Shown piece after piece: positions 37,157 through 46,530 of a stretch of DNA of 64,000 bases. Every line of letters starts with the position of its first letter. Position 1 is the first letter of the stretch. The stretch is from NCBI RefSeq assembly GCF_002017875.1, contig NZ_MUFV01000001.1, forward strand, positions 1,623,001-1,687,000, in the 5' to 3' direction. Source of the stretch: Deinococcus sp. LM3 (GTDB taxonomy: Bacteria; Deinococcota; Deinococci; Deinococcales; Deinococcaceae). Both the position numbers and the translations under genes were made by a program. The notes under the pieces are model-generated. The model saw nothing but the letters and a program-made list of their open reading frames with translations. It was not told the DNA's origin and did not search any database.

Positions 37157-39198
37157 TTCACCAGCACGCCGTCCAGCCAGGGGTGCGCGGGCGGCACCTT
37201 GCCCTGCTGGAGCTGCGCGCGCCACGCCTCGTCCGTCAGGCGACCCGAGACGGGCACCGTGAACTCGTACTGCGAGTACACGCCGCCCCGCGCGACCTGA
37301 AGGCCGCCGCGACCGTCGGGCACGACGGCGTACAGCTCGTGGACGAAGCCGGTCCCTTCCTCCAGGGCGACGGTATTTCCCGTCCTATCAACGCCGGTGG
37401 CGACGTCCGCGACGACGGCGGCCATGGTGTCCTCGTCGAACTCGCTGGCGTTCTCGCCGTCTTTCGGGTCGGCGCTGGCCAGTTTCATCTCCTCCAGCCA
37501 CCCGCCGAAGTAATGGATGCGGTCGTACTCGTCGCGGGTCAGGGGGGTGCCCGCCAGCTGTTTTGCGGTCGCGGCGCTCAGGAAGGCCAGCATGTCGCGC
37601 AGCGAGTCGAGGCTCCGCGCGGTGCGTTCCGACAGGACGTCCTGCTCCTTCAGCACGCGCCGGGTCAGGGTTTCCAGGGTCTGGAGGCGCGCCCAGAGGG
37701 CCGGGTTGGGTTCCACGTACCCGCGTGGACTCTGGGGTGCCCCGCCTCCGCCCAGTTCCGCCATGGTCTGCTTGGCGTACAGGATCGTGTCGTGGCGCAG
37801 TTCCGTCCAGGAGCCCAGGGCGGTCAGCATCTCCTTGCGCGTCCAGGCGGGCGTGCGCATGAACGCCGGGTAGCGTGCGTCGCGCGGTTCGGGCCTGGCG
37901 AGGGCCTGGAGGGCGTACAGCCAGCCGGAGTACACGTTCGCGGTCCAGTCGGCGGGTTTCAGCGCGGCGAAATTCGCGCGGAGTTTCGCCATGTTCGCGT
38001 CGTAGTTCGCGTACTTCGTCTGCCCGGTGCGGCGCAGTTCGTTCAGCGCGGCGTCGCTGCCCAGCACGGCCAGCAGGTCAAGGCCGCTGGGCAGCAGGCG
38101 CGGCTGCGTGTCGGTGCCCACCTCGCGGTACACGAGGCGCTGGAAGGCCGCGCCGTCCAGCGTGAAGCGCTGCCCCATCAGCCGGAAGCCGAGGGTCTGC
38201 GCGTCGCGCACCTCGCGGCCCTCGCCGGGTTTGGCGATCACCACGGCGCTGTTCACCTGCGGGGGCGGCAGTTTACGTAGCTCGGCCTGGAAGGCCTTCA
38301 GGACGGCCGGTTCCGCCAGTCGGCGCACCTGTCCGCCCGCCGCCGCTTTCAGGGCCTGCGCGTACTGCCGGTAGTTCAGGTCGTCGCTGCGGCCCACGAG
38401 CAGCGCGGTCGGGTCGTAGATGCGCGCCCAGAGGGTCTGGGCCTCGGCGTTTGCGCCCATCAGGGCAGTCAGCAGTCCGGCCACGCGCGTCTCGCTGGCC
38501 TTCTCCACCCGCAGGTTCATGCGGCCCAGCCACATCATGGTCCGGAAGTACCGTTTCAGCGCCTCGCTCCGGGTGTAGTGTCCGCGCGGCACGTACTGCG
38601 AGTAATCCTCCCGCAGCCCGCTGCCGCTGAAGATGGGGGAACCGGCGATACCCTGGTGCGCGTCGATGAGTTTCAGTTCCGCCGCCACCAGGGCCGCGAC
38701 CTCGGCGGGCGGGGTCACGGCCGGGTCCGCCAGTTTCTGCGCCACGGCCAGATACGCCAGCGTCAGCCGGGCGTCGGCCTCCAGCGGGGTGCCCTTCAGC
38801 GCCGTCAGTTGCCGGCGGGAGTCCGCCACCAGCAGCGCGGTCAGGCGGCGCGCGGCCGGGGCCAGGGACTCGCGTTCCAGGTCGCGCAGCAGCTTCCCGA
38901 AGATCAGGTGGTACACGTGCAACGTGGCGTCCGACGTGACGAACACCGGCTGCTCTGCGTAGCGGGTCGCCTCGTACACGGCGTCGAACTGCCGCCACTG
39001 CGCGGGGGTGATCACGAAGCCGTTGCGGGACAGCGCCGAGCGCTGCGCAGCGTTCAGTGGGTCCAGGCCCAGGTCGGCCTTCCCGCTGACCAGCGGCGAC
39101 TTCAGGGCGTTCAGGTTCACGGGCAGCGAGTACGGGGTGGGGGCTGCCACGCTGGTGCCCAGCAGGGCCAGGGTCAGGACGCACAGATGAGGACGCAT
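37153..39198 (-). CDS. secreted DUF3160 protein
   Basis: 681 residues with a signal peptide (MRPHLCVLTLALLGTSVAA). The family core begins FVITPAQWRQFDAVYEATRYAEQPVFVTSDATLHVYHLIFGKLLRDLE and ends with YSQYEFTVPVSGRLTDEAWR. Mostly alpha-helical, exported, function unknown. First gene of the cluster running down to 34940; overlaps the CapA gene by GTGA. The operon order (DUF3160, CapA, two FG-GAP-like proteins) suggests a joint surface or cell-wall role. Confidence 0.88.
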   Translation of the reverse strand: MRPHLCVLTLALLGTSVAAPTPYSLPVNLNALKSPLVSGKADLGLDPLNAAQRSALSRNGFVITPAQWRQFDAVYEATRYAEQPVFVTSDATLHVYHLIFGKLLRDLERESLAPAARRLTALLVADSRRQLTALKGTPLEADARLTLAYLAVAQKLADPAVTPPAEVAALVAAELKLIDAHQGIAGSPIFSGSGLREDYSQYVPRGHYTRSEALKRYFRTMMWLGRMNLRVEKASETRVAGLLTALMGANAEAQTLWARIYDPTALLVGRSDDLNYRQYAQALKAAAGGQVRRLAEPAVLKAFQAELRKLPPPQVNSAVVIAKPGEGREVRDAQTLGFRLMGQRFTLDGAAFQRLVYREVGTDTQPRLLPSGLDLLAVLGSDAALNELRRTGQTKYANYDANMAKLRANFAALKPADWTANVYSGWLYALQALARPEPRDARYPAFMRTPAWTRKEMLTALGSWTELRHDTILYAKQTMAELGGGGAPQSPRGYVEPNPALWARLQTLETLTRRVLKEQDVLSERTARSLDSLRDMLAFLSAATAKQLAGTPLTRDEYDRIHYFGGWLEEMKLASADPKDGENASEFDEDTMAAVVADVATGVDRTGNTVALEEGTGFVHELYAVVPDGRGGLQVARGGVYSQYEFTVPVSGRLTDEAWRAQLQQGKVPPAHPWLDGVLVK

Positions 39199-39230
39199 GC
39201 CGCCTTCATACCATGCCGCTGGGCACCCGG

Positions 39231-40688
39231 TCAGCTCAGCTTCAGGGCGTCTGCGGCTTCCTGCGTCTCGTTCCAGGGAATCGTCTCGTGGGCGCGTTCC
39301 AGGGTGTCCTCGGGGCCCTTTCCGGCCAGCAGGACCGTGTCGCCGGGCCGGGCGTGGGCGATGGCGGCGAGGATGGCCTCGCGGCGGTCGGGAATGGACT
39401 GGAAGTTGGTGTGTCCGGCGTCGCGGGCGCCGCGTTCCATTTCATTCAGGATGTCGGCCAGCGGCGTGTCGCGGCAGTCCTCCTCGGTGAACACCGCGTG
39501 ATCCGCGACGCGGGTGGCGACCTCGCCCAGCGGGGCGCGTTTGCCGGGGTCGCGCGGGCCGCCGGCCGAGCCGAGCACCACGATCAGTCGGCCGGACGTG
39601 GTGGCGCGCAGGGTGCTCAGCGCCTTGTCGAGGCTGGCGGGTGTGTGCGCGAAGTCCACGACCACGCGCCGTCCGCGCCCGTCCGGCACGAGTTCCATGC
39701 GGCCCGGCACGCCCCGGAACGAGGCGAGGCCTGCCATCAGCGCCTCCGGGCCAGCGCCCAGGTGCGCGCTCGCGGCCATGGCGGCCAGGGCGTTCGCCAC
39801 GTTGAAGCGCCCGATCATGGGGAGGTGCGCGTCGAACTCGCCCAGGGGACTGATCACATGAAAGTGCAGGCCCGTGCTGCGTTCCTCGATGTCCGTGGCC
39901 CGCCAGTCGGCGTGCTGCCCCTCGGCGGAGTAGGTGGTTTCGGCGGGTGCCACGCCGCGCAGCTGCGCCGTCCAGGGGTCGTCCACGTTCAGCACCGCGA
40001 ACGGCGCGGCCTCGATCAGTCGGCGCTTGTCGGCAAAGTAGTTCTCCAGCGTGCCGTGAAAGTCCAGGTGTTCGCTGCTCAGGTGCGTCCAGACGGCCAC
40101 GTCCCAGTTCACGCCGCGCACCCGGTTCAGTGCCAGGGCGTGACTGCTGGCCTCCAGTACCGCCGCGTCCGCGCCCGAGCGGACCATCTCGGCCAGGGTG
40201 GCCTGTACCTGCGGGGCCTCGGGCGTCGTGAAGTGCGCCGGGAAGTGCCGCAGCTGCCCGTCCGGCAGTTCGTAGCCTGCGGTGCTCAGCAGGCCGGTGC
40301 GCAGTCCGGCGGCGCGCAGCAGGTGCCGGGTGATCCAGCTGGTCGTGGTCTTGCCGTCCGTGCCGGTCACGCCCACGACCCGCAGCGCGCGGCTGGGATG
40401 CCCGGCCAGCGCGGCCGCCGCATCTGCCAGCGCGGCACGGGCACTCGACACGCGCAGATACGGCAGGGGGCTGGTCATGCCGTCCGGCAGGCCCTCGCCG
40501 ATCACGGCCACCGCGCCCGCTGCCGCGACCCGTTCCAGGAAGCTGTGCCCGTCGAACCGTGCCCCCCGGATCGCCACGAACGCGGAGCCGGGGGCGGCCC
40601 AGTCGGCGTTGTGCGTCACGCCCGTCACCTCCGGATTCTCGGTGGGGGCGGGAACGTTCAGGTGGGCGGCCAGCTCGGAAAGACGCAT
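39231..40688 (-). CDS. murE: UDP-MurNAc-tripeptide synthetase (MurE), probably ornithine-adding
   Basis: 485 residues. ATP-binding GTDGKTTT at 109-116; other Mur-ligase signatures are EASSHALALNRV and FNVANALAAMAA. At the position of the diaminopimelate-reading DNPR motif the sequence is FTEEDCRDTP, so this ligase is not of the standard meso-DAP type; Deinococcus walls carry L-ornithine at position 3, which fits. Adds the third residue to UDP-MurNAc-Ala-Glu in the cytoplasm. The 136-bp repeat ends 9 bp upstream of the start codon and no clear SD is visible. Downstream lies DUF3160 after 32 bp. Confidence 0.93.
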   Translation of the reverse strand: MRLSELAAHLNVPAPTENPEVTGVTHNADWAAPGSAFVAIRGARFDGHSFLERVAAAGAVAVIGEGLPDGMTSPLPYLRVSSARAALADAAAALAGHPSRALRVVGVTGTDGKTTTSWITRHLLRAAGLRTGLLSTAGYELPDGQLRHFPAHFTTPEAPQVQATLAEMVRSGADAAVLEASSHALALNRVRGVNWDVAVWTHLSSEHLDFHGTLENYFADKRRLIEAAPFAVLNVDDPWTAQLRGVAPAETTYSAEGQHADWRATDIEERSTGLHFHVISPLGEFDAHLPMIGRFNVANALAAMAASAHLGAGPEALMAGLASFRGVPGRMELVPDGRGRRVVVDFAHTPASLDKALSTLRATTSGRLIVVLGSAGGPRDPGKRAPLGEVATRVADHAVFTEEDCRDTPLADILNEMERGARDAGHTNFQSIPDRREAILAAIAHARPGDTVLLAGKGPEDTLERAHETIPWNETQEAADALKLS

Positions 40689-40697
40689 GCAGGGATG

Positions 40698-40833
40698 ATA
40701 CGGGTTCCGTTTGTTTCGCTGACCATCCGGAACTTCACCGGATTGTCAGCTCCACGTCCGGAACCCGTTTCTCTCCCACTCGCATCCGCTCGGATTGAAC
40801 GGTCTTTGCAGCCCATTCAATCGGAGTCCGTAT
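40698..40833. repeat. ~136-bp interspersed repeat, copy 3, abutting murE
   Basis: Same structure as copies 1 and 2; left end ATACGGGTTCCG, right end CGGAGTCCGTAT; hairpin GCTGAC...ATCCGG / CCGGAT...GTCAGC. The 10-mer ATGATACGGG occurs at both junctions (40695-40704 and 40832-40841), partly inside the element, and may be a target-site duplication. It replaces the murE leader. Confidence 0.9.
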
Positions 40834-40861
40834 GATACGGGCTGCCCCGCTGGCGGTTTCC

Positions 40862-41554
40862 TCAGCGGACGTGGTGGTACAGGCCGCCGAAGGTCACGTC
40901 GGGGGCGGCGCAGCGTCCGTTGTCGGCGGCGACCAGCCAGTTCCCCACGACGTGTAGTTGCGCCTCGCAGCGACCGTCACGGTAGGTCCAGCGGTTCGCG
41001 TCGTGCCGCAGCGGGCCGTTCAGGTTCGCGCTGCTGACCGATCCGTCCGGCAGCGCCGCGGTCAGCGAGCCGGTCAGGGTCCAGTGGCCGCTGTCGGCGC
41101 GGGTCAGGGTCAGGCCGGTGTTCGCGTCCCGCACCCAGGTTCCGCCGAGTTCGGTGGTGGGCGGGACGGCACGCACCTGCGTGTCCAGCACGAACCCGCG
41201 GGTCACGCGGTCCGGCATGCCGCTGGGCGGCACGAAGTAACTGCAACGCCGCCCGCCGGTCGCGGGGCCCTGCAGCAGCAGCGCGCCTCGCTGGGCCGTG
41301 GCGCGGCTGTCGGTGCCGCGCACGTCCGTGAAGGTCAGGCGGGTCGCCGTGATCTGCGCGGCCCGCAGGTCCGCCGGGTCCAGGTCACGCCAGTCGGCCG
41401 GGCAGGTCGCGCCCGTGACGGTGGCCGGGGTGGTGGGCGCCTGCGGGCTGGCCGCGTGGGCCGCTCCGGTCAGGAGCAGCGCGGCCAGTCCGGCGGCCCG
41501 GACTGATCGGGACTGCGGACGGTCGAGCGGCGCGGCGGGGCGGGGGGCGGTCAT
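40862..41554 (-). CDS. secreted hypothetical protein, paralogue 1
   Basis: 230 residues. Signal peptide (RAAGLAALLLTGAAHA, after a ~16-residue basic start). Shared features with the next gene upstream: CP(A)DW..LDPA.LRAAQ, a central LLQGP..GRRCSY, a beta-rich TLT.ADSGHWTLTG segment and a closing WLV...CAAPD..FG. Four conserved cysteines probably form two disulfides. Ends 28 bp past the repeat copy 3. Function unknown; a tandem duplication product. Confidence 0.8.
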   Translation of the reverse strand: MTAPRPAAPLDRPQSRSVRAAGLAALLLTGAAHAASPQAPTTPATVTGATCPADWRDLDPADLRAAQITATRLTFTDVRGTDSRATAQRGALLLQGPATGGRRCSYFVPPSGMPDRVTRGFVLDTQVRAVPPTTELGGTWVRDANTGLTLTRADSGHWTLTGSLTAALPDGSVSSANLNGPLRHDANRWTYRDGRCEAQLHVVGNWLVAADNGRCAAPDVTFGGLYHHVR

Positions 41555-41614
41555 CCCCGCAGCCTAGCGCGCTCCCCGCCGGGCAATGGTGGGCGGCGGT
41601 CACGGCGGGCCGGG

Positions 41615-42262
41615 TCAGCGGGTGCGGATGAACAGCCCGCCCGGCGCGGCGCAGTCGGGCGCGGCCGTCACGATCAGCCACGCCCCGACCGGCGTCAGGC
41701 GCTGGACGCAGCGGCCGTCCGCGAGGTTCCAGGCGCGACCCGCCTCGTCTGGCAGGGCGTCGCCGTTCAGGGCCGCGCCACGCAGGGTCAGTCGGTTCTC
41801 GCGCCGCTGGACGCTCAGGGTGTCGCCGCGGGCGTTCGTCCAGAGGCCGTTCAGGGTGGCGGCGGTCGCCTCCGACTGAAGCGAGGCGTTCGACAGGTAG
41901 CCCTGACGGTCCGTGACGGACGCCTCGCTGATCACGTAACTGCAGCGCCGACCGTTCTCGCTGGGGCCCTGCAGGAGCCGTTCGCCGCGGTTCACGCTGC
42001 GGCCCAGGGAGCGCCCGGCGGCGTCCGTGAACGTGGCGCGCTCGGCCCGGACCTGCGCGGCCCGCAGGCTGGCCGGGTCCAGGGTCTGCCAGTCGGGGCA
42101 GGGCCGGGCGGCCTGCGCCGCGGCGCTGGAGGTGGCGCTGCTGGAGGTGGGGGCGGCGCCCTGCGCGGCGGCGGTCGGGGACAGCGCGGCGCTCATCAGG
42201 GCGGCTCCCATCAGCACGGACAGCAGTGGGGCGGGCCGGGGGCGGAAGGTTGGCGGGGTCAC
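41615..42262 (-). CDS. secreted hypothetical protein, paralogue 2
   Basis: 215 residues from a GTG at 42262; signal peptide (LLSVLMGAALMSAALSPTAAAQ). The mature part aligns over its whole length with the 40862-41554 product (CPDWQTLDPASLRAAQ, LLQGPSENGRRCSY, DGRCVQRLTPVGAWLIV). Spaced 60 bp upstream of it in the same direction, probably one transcript. No catalytic motif; likely exported binding or envelope protein. Confidence 0.8.
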   Translation of the reverse strand: MTPPTFRPRPAPLLSVLMGAALMSAALSPTAAAQGAAPTSSSATSSAAAQAARPCPDWQTLDPASLRAAQVRAERATFTDAAGRSLGRSVNRGERLLQGPSENGRRCSYVISEASVTDRQGYLSNASLQSEATAATLNGLWTNARGDTLSVQRRENRLTLRGAALNGDALPDEAGRAWNLADGRCVQRLTPVGAWLIVTAAPDCAAPGGLFIRTR

Positions 42263-42354
42263 GTGCGCAGCGTAGCGGGCACGCGGAACGCCCGCACGCA
42301 GATCTGACCGGCTCTTCAGGTCTGCACGCGGGCGGCGGTTCAGGCGGGCTGCTG

Positions 42355-42978
42355 TCAGCGCAGCAGCGGCAGGCCGAAGCCGTTGGCCTGCACGCGGGCG
42401 CACACCCATTCGAAGGCCTGCGGGTCGGCCACGAAGTCCAGCTGATCGCCGGGAACCCGCACGACCGGGCAGGCGTCGAAGCCGGTCACCCAGCTGTCGT
42501 ACAGGCGGTTCAGGCCGCCCAGGTACGCCTCGGGGATGGCCTGCTCGTACTCGCGGCCGCGCTGCGCGATGCGGCGTTTCAGGGTGGGCAGGCTGGCGTC
42601 AATGTGGATCAGCAGGTCCGGGACGCGCAGGGCGCTCAGCACGCCCTCGTACAGGCTGAGGTAGGTGTCCCAGTCGCGCTGCGCCATCTGCCCGCTCTCG
42701 AACAGGTTGCGCGCGAAGATGTTGGCGTCCTCGAACACCGTGCGGTCCTGAATGACGTAGCGGGCGCCGGTCACGAGGTTCAGGTGCTGCTCCAGGCGCC
42801 GGGACAGGAAGTACACCTGCGAGTGGAACGAGTACTGCCGCATGTCGCGGTAGAAGTCTTCCAGGTAGGGGTTGTCGGCGTACGGTTCGTACACGGGGCG
42901 CAGGCCGTAGCGGTCGGCCAGCATGCGCGTCAGGGTGCTCTTGCCGCTGCCGATGTTCCCGGAGATCGCGAGGTACAT
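42355..42978 (-). CDS. deoxynucleoside kinase (dGK/dAK type), second of pair
   Basis: 207 residues. P-loop GNIGSGKS at 7-14, the substrate-binding EPYADNPYLEDFY, the DR(T/S) motif in QDRTVFEDANIF, and the lid RRIAQRGREYEQAI. Phosphorylates a deoxynucleoside with ATP for dNTP salvage. Overlaps the upstream kinase by ATGA. The pair looks like the dAK/dGK heterodimers of lactobacilli; which subunit takes which purine cannot be read from sequence. Confidence 0.92.
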   Translation of the reverse strand: MYLAISGNIGSGKSTLTRMLADRYGLRPVYEPYADNPYLEDFYRDMRQYSFHSQVYFLSRRLEQHLNLVTGARYVIQDRTVFEDANIFARNLFESGQMAQRDWDTYLSLYEGVLSALRVPDLLIHIDASLPTLKRRIAQRGREYEQAIPEAYLGGLNRLYDSWVTGFDACPVVRVPGDQLDFVADPQAFEWVCARVQANGFGLPLLR

Positions 42979-43589
42979 CAGTCGGCCGCCTGCGTGTCGC
43001 GCAGGGCACTGTCGATGCGGTCCATCAGGTCCTGCTCGTGGTCCGGGTTGTTCACGAAGTCGATGCCGGCCGCGTCGATGATCACGTGCGGGTGCGGGTA
43101 CGTGCGGAAGTACTCGTCGTACCGGCTGGTCAGGTCCGCGAGGTACGCGGCCTGCATGTCCTGCTCGAACGGACGGCCGCGCAGCGCGATGCGGCGCAGC
43201 AGTTCGTCGGTGTCAGCGCGCAGGTACACCACGAGGTCCGGGGTGGGCAGGCGCGGCGACAGGTGCGAGTACAGGTCCTCGTACAGCGCGAACTCGGCGT
43301 CGCGCAGGTTCATGGACGCGAAGATGAAGTCCTTGTCGAACAGGTAATCGCTGACCACGCTGCCCTTGTACAGGCCCGGCTGCCACAGCGCCGAGAGCTG
43401 CTTGAAGCGCGACAGCAGAAAGAACGCCTGCACCTGAAACGAGAACGCTTCGGGCTGCTCGTAGAATTTCGCCAGGAAGGGGTTCTCCTCGACGATCTCC
43501 AGGTTCAGTTCGGCGCCGTGACGCGCGGCGAGGCGCCCGGCGAGGCTTGTTTTCCCGACCCCGATGGGCCCTTCGACGACAACGTACAT
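42978..43589 (-). CDS. deoxynucleoside kinase (dGK/dAK type), first of pair
   Basis: 203 residues from the ATG at 43589. P-loop GPIGVGKT at 7-14, EENPFLAKFYEQPEAFSFQVQ, the acidic SDYLFDKDFIF in place of the usual DRS, and lid RRIALRGRPFEQDMQ. The DR motif is replaced by DY, so substrate contacts differ from the partner. Coupled (ATGA overlap) to the second kinase. Deoxynucleoside salvage would help supply dNTPs for repair. Confidence 0.92.
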   Translation of the reverse strand: MYVVVEGPIGVGKTSLAGRLAARHGAELNLEIVEENPFLAKFYEQPEAFSFQVQAFFLLSRFKQLSALWQPGLYKGSVVSDYLFDKDFIFASMNLRDAEFALYEDLYSHLSPRLPTPDLVVYLRADTDELLRRIALRGRPFEQDMQAAYLADLTSRYDEYFRTYPHPHVIIDAAGIDFVNNPDHEQDLMDRIDSALRDTQAAD

Positions 43590-43673
43590 GACAGGCCAGA
43601 GCATAGCGCCCCCCGCGAGTCTCAAGGGTGGATGAACGCCTTGACACGGGTGGGGGGCGTGGGGGGGTAAACG

Positions 43674-43711
43674 GCAGACGGAGGATGGGGTGGGTTCCAT
43701 CCTCCGTCTGC
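43674..43711 (-). terminator. hairpin terminator of the SPFH-Arc operon
   Basis: A perfect 15-bp stem (GCAGACGGAGGATGG 43674-43688 with CCATCCTCCGTCTGC 43697-43711) and 8-base loop, starting inside the Arc stop codon. Contains the GATGG core shared by other hairpins in the window. Confidence 0.75.
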
Positions 43712-43884
43712 TAGTCGCTGTCCTCTTTCTTCTTCTCCTTCAGGCGCCCGGCGTCCCGTGCGGCGCGGGTCAGGAGGTACTCGATCTGGGCGTTCACGCT
43801 GCGCAGGTCGTCTGCCGCCCATCGTTCCAGCGCCGCGTACAGCTCCGGGCTGATGCGCAGGGGGAAATTCTTGCGCGGCGGCAT
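43711..43884 (-). CDS. Arc-type ribbon-helix-helix small protein
   Basis: 57 residues (MPPRKNFPLRISPELYAALE then RWAADDLRSVNAQIEYLLTRA). The beta-strand KNFPLRIS followed by two helices with SVNAQIEYLL is a textbook Arc/MetJ ribbon-helix-helix, which binds DNA as a dimer of dimers; the tail is lysine-rich and acidic. It begins 2 bp after the SPFH stop codon, so the two are co-translated. A perfect 18-bp palindrome upstream of the SPFH gene is the obvious candidate operator. Too short for many ORF callers. Confidence 0.85.
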   Translation of the reverse strand: MPPRKNFPLRISPELYAALERWAADDLRSVNAQIEYLLTRAARDAGRLKEKKKEDSD

Positions 43885-43886
43885 GG

Positions 43887-44798
<912 letters not shown>

Positions 44799-44831
44799 GG
44801 TGGAACCTCCGGGCCGATCTCAGGTGACTAT

Positions 44832-44849
44832 CAAAGTGATATCACTTTG
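44832..44849. promoter_or_regulatory. perfect 18-bp palindromic operator upstream of SPFH-Arc
   Basis: CAAAGTGAT-ATCACTTTG, no mismatch. On the minus strand it lies inside the spacer of a likely promoter (TTGACC at 44856-44851, then 17 bp, TGATAG), so a bound protein would block transcription. The Arc-type product of the operon is the natural candidate ligand. Confidence 0.75.
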
Positions 44850-44891
44850 CGGTCAAGATTGCCAGAGGTCCGGCCCGCGAGGAAGGACAGG

Positions 44892-44974
44892 GATGAACGG
44901 TCAACAGTCAACGGTCGATGGTCGGCAGAGGGGAAGTGCCCCGTCCATCAACCATCAACCGTTCACCATCAACC
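44892..44974 (-). terminator. imperfect hairpin after htrA
   Basis: GATGAACGGTC...GGTCGATGG pairs imperfectly with CCATCAACC...GTTCACCATC, two bases past the htrA stop codon. Same GATGG-based family as 51126-51179. Confidence 0.55.
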
Positions 44975-44975
44975 C

Positions 44976-46133
44976 TTACTGCAGGGTGCGTTTGAGCAGC
45001 GTGACCTTCACGTCCACTTCCTGCCGGTTGCGCCAGACTTTCAGCGTGACGGTCTGACCGGGGCGCTTGGTGGCGACCAGCCGGATCACGTCGAACGAGT
45101 CCCGCACGCGCTGTCCGTTCACCGCGATGATGACGTCACCCAGCGGCGCGAGCAGCTGATCCTTGCTGTTGCGCAGGCTGCCGCGCAGGCCCGCACGCGC
45201 GGCGGCCGTCCCGGCCGGCACCTGATCCACCAGCGCGCCCTCGGAACTGTTCAGGCCCGCCAGCTGCCGCAGCGCCGGGTCCAGGTTCTCCAGGTCCACC
45301 ATGGTCACGCCCAGCGTGCCGCGCTGCGGAACCCCGATCTTCTCCAGGTCGTCCAGGCTCTGCTTGACCAGGTCGCCCGGAATGGCGATCCCGACCGTGC
45401 CGGGCACCAGGGCGTTCGGCGCGGCGTTCAGGTCCGCGACACCCACGACTGCCCCGCGCGAGTCCAGCACCGGCCCGCCGCTGTTGCCCTGCTGCACGCT
45501 GGCAGTGGTGGTCAGGTACTGGCTGATCTCGCCGCCCAGCTGGTCGTTGCGGGGCACGTCGCGGGCGCTGGCGGCCACGCTGAACACGCCGCTCGCCACG
45601 AAGTTCTGAATGCGGAACGGCGTGCCCAGCGTGATCAGCTTCTGCCCCGGAATCAGGCGCGCACTCGACCCGAAACTCAGGGTGGCGGGGGCCGTGACGC
45701 CGGTCACGCGCAGGATCGCGATGTCGATGCCCGGATCGACGCCCTCCAGCCGCGCCGGAACGCGCCGCCCGTTGAACAGCGTGACACTCAGGGACTCCTG
45801 GTACTGCACGACGTGGTAGTTCGTGACGATCAGGTCCTTCTTGTAGAAGAAGCCGGTGCCGGTCTCGATGGGATCGTCGCCGGTCTGAAGCTGCTCACGC
45901 TGAAGCCGGTTGTCGATCCGCACCACGGCCTGCAGGGCCTTCTGCGCGACCTCGACCGTGTTGATCTCGTCCGGGGTGACCAGCGCCCGCTCGGCACTGA
46001 CGCGCCCCGTGACATACGCGCCCGTGACCGCGCCGCCCAGCAGCAGGGCCACCCCCAGGACCTGCAGGGCCCGGTTCCGGAGGGTGGCCGGCCGGAAGCC
46101 CGGCGCGGTGTCCGGGGTGCGTTCGGGGGTCAC
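44976..46133 (-). CDS. HtrA/DegP-like S1C serine protease with PDZ domain
   Basis: 385 residues. N-terminal membrane anchor (~24-43), trypsin-like domain with His107 (TNYHVV), Asp137 (GIDIAIL) and Ser218 (QQGNSGGP), and one C-terminal PDZ domain (~275-380, LGVTMVDLENLDP... ...VNGQRVRDSFDVIRLV). Periplasm- or outside-facing quality-control protease that degrades misfolded proteins. Overlaps the preceding FmdB-like gene by ATGA, hence translationally coupled. Confidence 0.94.
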   Translation of the reverse strand: MTPERTPDTAPGFRPATLRNRALQVLGVALLLGGAVTGAYVTGRVSAERALVTPDEINTVEVAQKALQAVVRIDNRLQREQLQTGDDPIETGTGFFYKKDLIVTNYHVVQYQESLSVTLFNGRRVPARLEGVDPGIDIAILRVTGVTAPATLSFGSSARLIPGQKLITLGTPFRIQNFVASGVFSVAASARDVPRNDQLGGEISQYLTTTASVQQGNSGGPVLDSRGAVVGVADLNAAPNALVPGTVGIAIPGDLVKQSLDDLEKIGVPQRGTLGVTMVDLENLDPALRQLAGLNSSEGALVDQVPAGTAAARAGLRGSLRNSKDQLLAPLGDVIIAVNGQRVRDSFDVIRLVATKRPGQTVTLKVWRNRQEVDVKVTLLKRTLQ

Positions 46134-46336
46134 TCGCCGCCGCCGCCCTCGCCGCCCTTGGGACGGGAATCGGTCACGTAGAACCCGCTGCCCTTGAAGG
46201 CAATGCCGGGCCGCGCCAGGACGCGCTTGACCGGCACGCCCGTCTGGGGGTGCGTGGTGTAGGCCTCGTCACGCATGCTCTGCTGCAACTCGTAGATCTC
46301 GCCGGTTTCGATGTTCTTGTACAGGTAGGTGGGCAT
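46130..46336 (-). CDS. FmdB-like small protein lacking zinc cysteines
   Basis: 68 residues from the ATG at 46336. MPTYLYKNIETGEIYE and PGIAFKGSGFYVTDSRP are the two ends of the FmdB/regulatory zinc-ribbon family, but all the CxxC cysteines are missing and replaced by residues such as NIET and HPQT. So it keeps the fold signature but cannot bind zinc in the usual way. The tail is Gly/Glu-rich. Coupled to the HtrA gene. Role unknown. Confidence 0.8.
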   Translation of the reverse strand: MPTYLYKNIETGEIYELQQSMRDEAYTTHPQTGVPVKRVLARPGIAFKGSGFYVTDSRPKGGEGGGGE

Positions 46337-46530
46337 GATGGTTTCCGTGTCCTTCTGATGGTGATACGTCACTTGCTCTGGTTCAGCCGTGAGGGAGCTG
46401 TCCGCCCGGTACCGGTCCGTCACGCCGAACTCGCCAGCCGGACGCCGGGCACGTCCGCGCCCATCCTAGCAAGGACCGCCGCGTGGCATGTCCGGCCGTC
46501 CAGGCGGGGCATTGAGCATTCCTTCCAACT

